A stretch of 9,120 nt of DNA, from NCBI GenBank assembly GCA_016926595.1, contig JAFGOG010000100.1:1-9120 (forward strand), given 5' to 3'. Source of the stretch: Anaerolineae bacterium. Lineage in GTDB: Bacteria; Chloroflexota; Anaerolineae; JAAYZQ01. The notes under the pieces are model-generated. The model had not been told where the DNA came from, ran no database searches, and saw only the letters and a list, made by a program, of their open reading frames with translations. Of the stretch, positions 7,753-9,120 are shown in pieces. Position numbers and translations under genes: made by a program. The number at the start of each line of letters is the position of its first letter. The first letter of the stretch is position 1.

Positions 7753-9092
7753 GCGAGCCCTTACCCTTTGACATGCCGCCTTTGGAGGCTCCTGCTTTTC
7801 CTGACCGCCTCTTTGACGTCCGAGATTTCGGCGCTGTCGACGATGGAACCTCTGTCAATACCCAGGCTTTTGCCCGGGCCGTCGAGGCCTGTCACAACGC
7901 AGGTGGGGGTATTGTCCGCATCCCTGCTGGTACGTGGCTAATTGGGCCGATCCATCTGCGCAGCAAAGTCAACCTTTGCCTGGAACAGGGCGCACTGGTG
8001 CGCTTTAGTACACGCCCCGCCGACTACCTGCCGCCTGTTTTCACCCGTTGGGAGGGGGTCGAATGCCATAACTATTCGCCCTTGATCTATGCCTGCGATT
8101 GTGAAAGGATCGCAGTCACCGGTGAGGGGATCTTGGACGGGCAGGGCCAGGCGTGGTGGCACTGGAAAAAACTACAGCAGGCCGCTGTCAAAAGCCTCTA
8201 CGACGCGCAGTTTGAGGGAGTCCCGGTCGAGCGGCGGGTCTATGGCACGGAGGAGGCAGCTCTGCGGCCGCAGTTCCTGCAGCCGATCCGCTGCCGCGAC
8301 GTGCTTGTTGAGGGCGTGACCTTTCTCAACGGACCGATGTGGACGATACACCCGGTCTATTGTGAGAACGTCCTTGTGCGGGGCGTCACCGTCAGGACTG
8401 AGGGGCCCAACACCGATGGGCTCAACCCCGACTCGTGCCGCAATGTCCTTATCGAGGGTTGCTCCTTCGCCACCGGGGATGACTGTATCGCCATCAACTC
8501 GGGCATGAACGAGGATGGCTGGCGGGTGGGGCGGCCCTGTGAAAATGTCGTGATCCGTGACTGCACCATGAGCGAAGGCCATGGGGCGGTTGCCATCGGC
8601 AGCGGCATGTCGGGCGGAGTGCGCCACGTTCATATCTCCGATTGCCGTTTCGCTGGCGGCGACCAGGGCATCCGGCTCAAATCGATGCGCGGGCGCGGCG
8701 GTGTTGTCGAGGACGTTCACGTCGATAACATCTTTATGGCCGGCCTTCGCCAGGAGGCCATCGTCCTGAATATGTTCTACGGTTCCTCCACTGCTGCGTC
8801 TCGGTCGGACGCTCCGCCCACTTTCCGGGACATCCACATCAAGAATGTGACCTGTGACGGCGCAGGCGTCGCAGTCGCCATCCGTGGCTTGCCCGAGCAG
8901 CCGGTCGAGCGTGTCGTGCTGGAGGATCTGCGCCTGAGCGCCGTCGAGGGCATCCATTGCCAGAATGCAGATGACCTTTCGCTGCGCGACGTGACCTGCA
9001 TTGCGCAACAAGAGCCCTTGTTCGACTGTTCGAGTATCCGGGGATTAAATGTCGTTGATATGAGGCTCAAACTGGCACACACTGAGCGATGA
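7749..9092 (+). CDS. GH28 polygalacturonase, probably cytoplasmic exo-acting
   Basis: This 447-residue right-handed beta-helix enzyme hydrolyses alpha-1,4 bonds between galacturonate residues. All four GH28 motifs are intact: NTDG at 221-224 (D223), GDD at 243-245, the GHG histidine H278, and RLK at 309-311. The N-terminal FDVRDFGAVDDG and GGGIVRIPAGTW motifs are the usual start of this fold. TEGPNTDGLNPDSC and ATGDDCIAINSG resemble exo-polygalacturonases. The length is close to the roughly 446 residues of the cytoplasmic Thermotoga maritima exo-enzyme as I recall it. No signal peptide is present. GAAGGGG at 7735-7741 lies 7 bases before the ATG, which overlaps the GH105 stop. It probably trims imported saturated oligogalacturonides to monomers. 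Activity on rhamnogalacturonan or xylogalacturonan cannot be excluded. Confidence 0.92.
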   Translation: MSEPLPFDMPPLEAPAFPDRLFDVRDFGAVDDGTSVNTQAFARAVEACHNAGGGIVRIPAGTWLIGPIHLRSKVNLCLEQGALVRFSTRPADYLPPVFTRWEGVECHNYSPLIYACDCERIAVTGEGILDGQGQAWWHWKKLQQAAVKSLYDAQFEGVPVERRVYGTEEAALRPQFLQPIRCRDVLVEGVTFLNGPMWTIHPVYCENVLVRGVTVRTEGPNTDGLNPDSCRNVLIEGCSFATGDDCIAINSGMNEDGWRVGRPCENVVIRDCTMSEGHGAVAIGSGMSGGVRHVHISDCRFAGGDQGIRLKSMRGRGGVVEDVHVDNIFMAGLRQEAIVLNMFYGSSTAASRSDAPPTFRDIHIKNVTCDGAGVAVAIRGLPEQPVERVVLEDLRLSAVEGIHCQNADDLSLRDVTCIAQQEPLFDCSSIRGLNVVDMRLKLAHTER

Positions 9093-9094
9093 CC

Positions 9095-9113
9095 AACAAC
9101 CTGTTCGGTTGTT
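9095..9113 (+). terminator. Possible end-of-operon hairpin
   Basis: AACAACC at 9095-9101 pairs with GGTTGTT at 9107-9113 around a 5-base loop, giving a 7-bp stem that starts 3 bases after the GH28 stop. The last visible bases are CAGAAGC, so no T-tract follows within the window. A Rho-independent terminator is therefore not shown. The position right after the last gene suggests a transcript end or an mRNA-stabilising hairpin. Confidence 0.35.
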
Positions 9114-9120
9114 CAGAAGC

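Noticed and set aside
8172..9011. A 279-codon minus-strand open frame opposite the GH28 gene
   Set aside because: It is contained in a gene with all GH28 motifs intact. Its translation is rich in D, H, A and R without a domain pattern, as expected for a codon shadow.
99..9092. Defence system, phage, transposon or CRISPR content
   Set aside because: All coding capacity is explained by transport and carbohydrate enzymes. No transposase, integrase, terminal inverted repeats or regularly spaced direct repeats were seen.

Overview
The window is a tightly packed, single-strand (+) gene cluster of about 9 kb from a bacterium. It reads as one carbohydrate-uptake and breakdown operon for uronic-acid oligosaccharides, most likely pectin-derived. 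All eight genes point the same way. The gaps are 0 to 38 bases, and two gene pairs overlap by 4 bases (GTGA and ATGA), so a single polycistronic transcript is likely. The DNA is GC-rich (around 60% by eye). No taxonomic marker gene is present. The mix of a peptide-type importer, cytoplasmic glycosidases and a ferredoxin-bearing aldo/keto reductase would fit an anaerobic or thermophilic polysaccharide degrader such as Chloroflexota or a Thermotoga-like lineage, but this is a low-confidence inference.

Layout: bases 1-98 are a short leader with no recognisable gene. Bases 99-4403 encode four of the five parts of an oligopeptide/dipeptide-family (Opp/Dpp) ABC importer: two permeases (DppB-like, DppC-like) and two ATPases (DppD-like, DppF-like). 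The solute-binding protein is not in the window and may lie just upstream. Bases 4424-5557 encode a GH88 unsaturated glucuronyl hydrolase. It is translationally coupled to an aldo/keto reductase that carries a C-terminal two-cluster ferredoxin domain (5554-6582). Bases 6610-7752 encode a GH105 unsaturated rhamnogalacturonyl hydrolase, coupled to a GH28 polygalacturonase of the cytoplasmic exo type (7749-9092). A 7-bp hairpin follows the last stop codon at the right edge.

How the genes work together (inference): extracellular lyases not encoded here would cut pectin or another uronate-rich polymer into oligosaccharides with 4,5-unsaturated uronates at the non-reducing end. The Opp-type importer would bring these in. 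None of the four enzymes has a visible signal peptide, so breakdown is probably cytoplasmic. GH88 and GH105 would remove the unsaturated terminal uronate, GH28 would trim saturated galacturonate residues, and the reductase may act on a released keto-uronate or another sugar intermediate. The later steps to 2-keto-3-deoxygluconate and pyruvate (KduI, KduD, KdgK, KdgA, or UxaABC) are not encoded here.

The most interesting points are: a nominal 'peptide' transporter that is probably a uronide transporter; two different families of unsaturated-uronyl hydrolase in one operon; the ferredoxin-fused reductase of unknown substrate coupled to the GH88 gene; and the large extracytoplasmic insertion in the DppC-like permease. 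No phage, insertion sequence, CRISPR array, tRNA or rRNA was seen.
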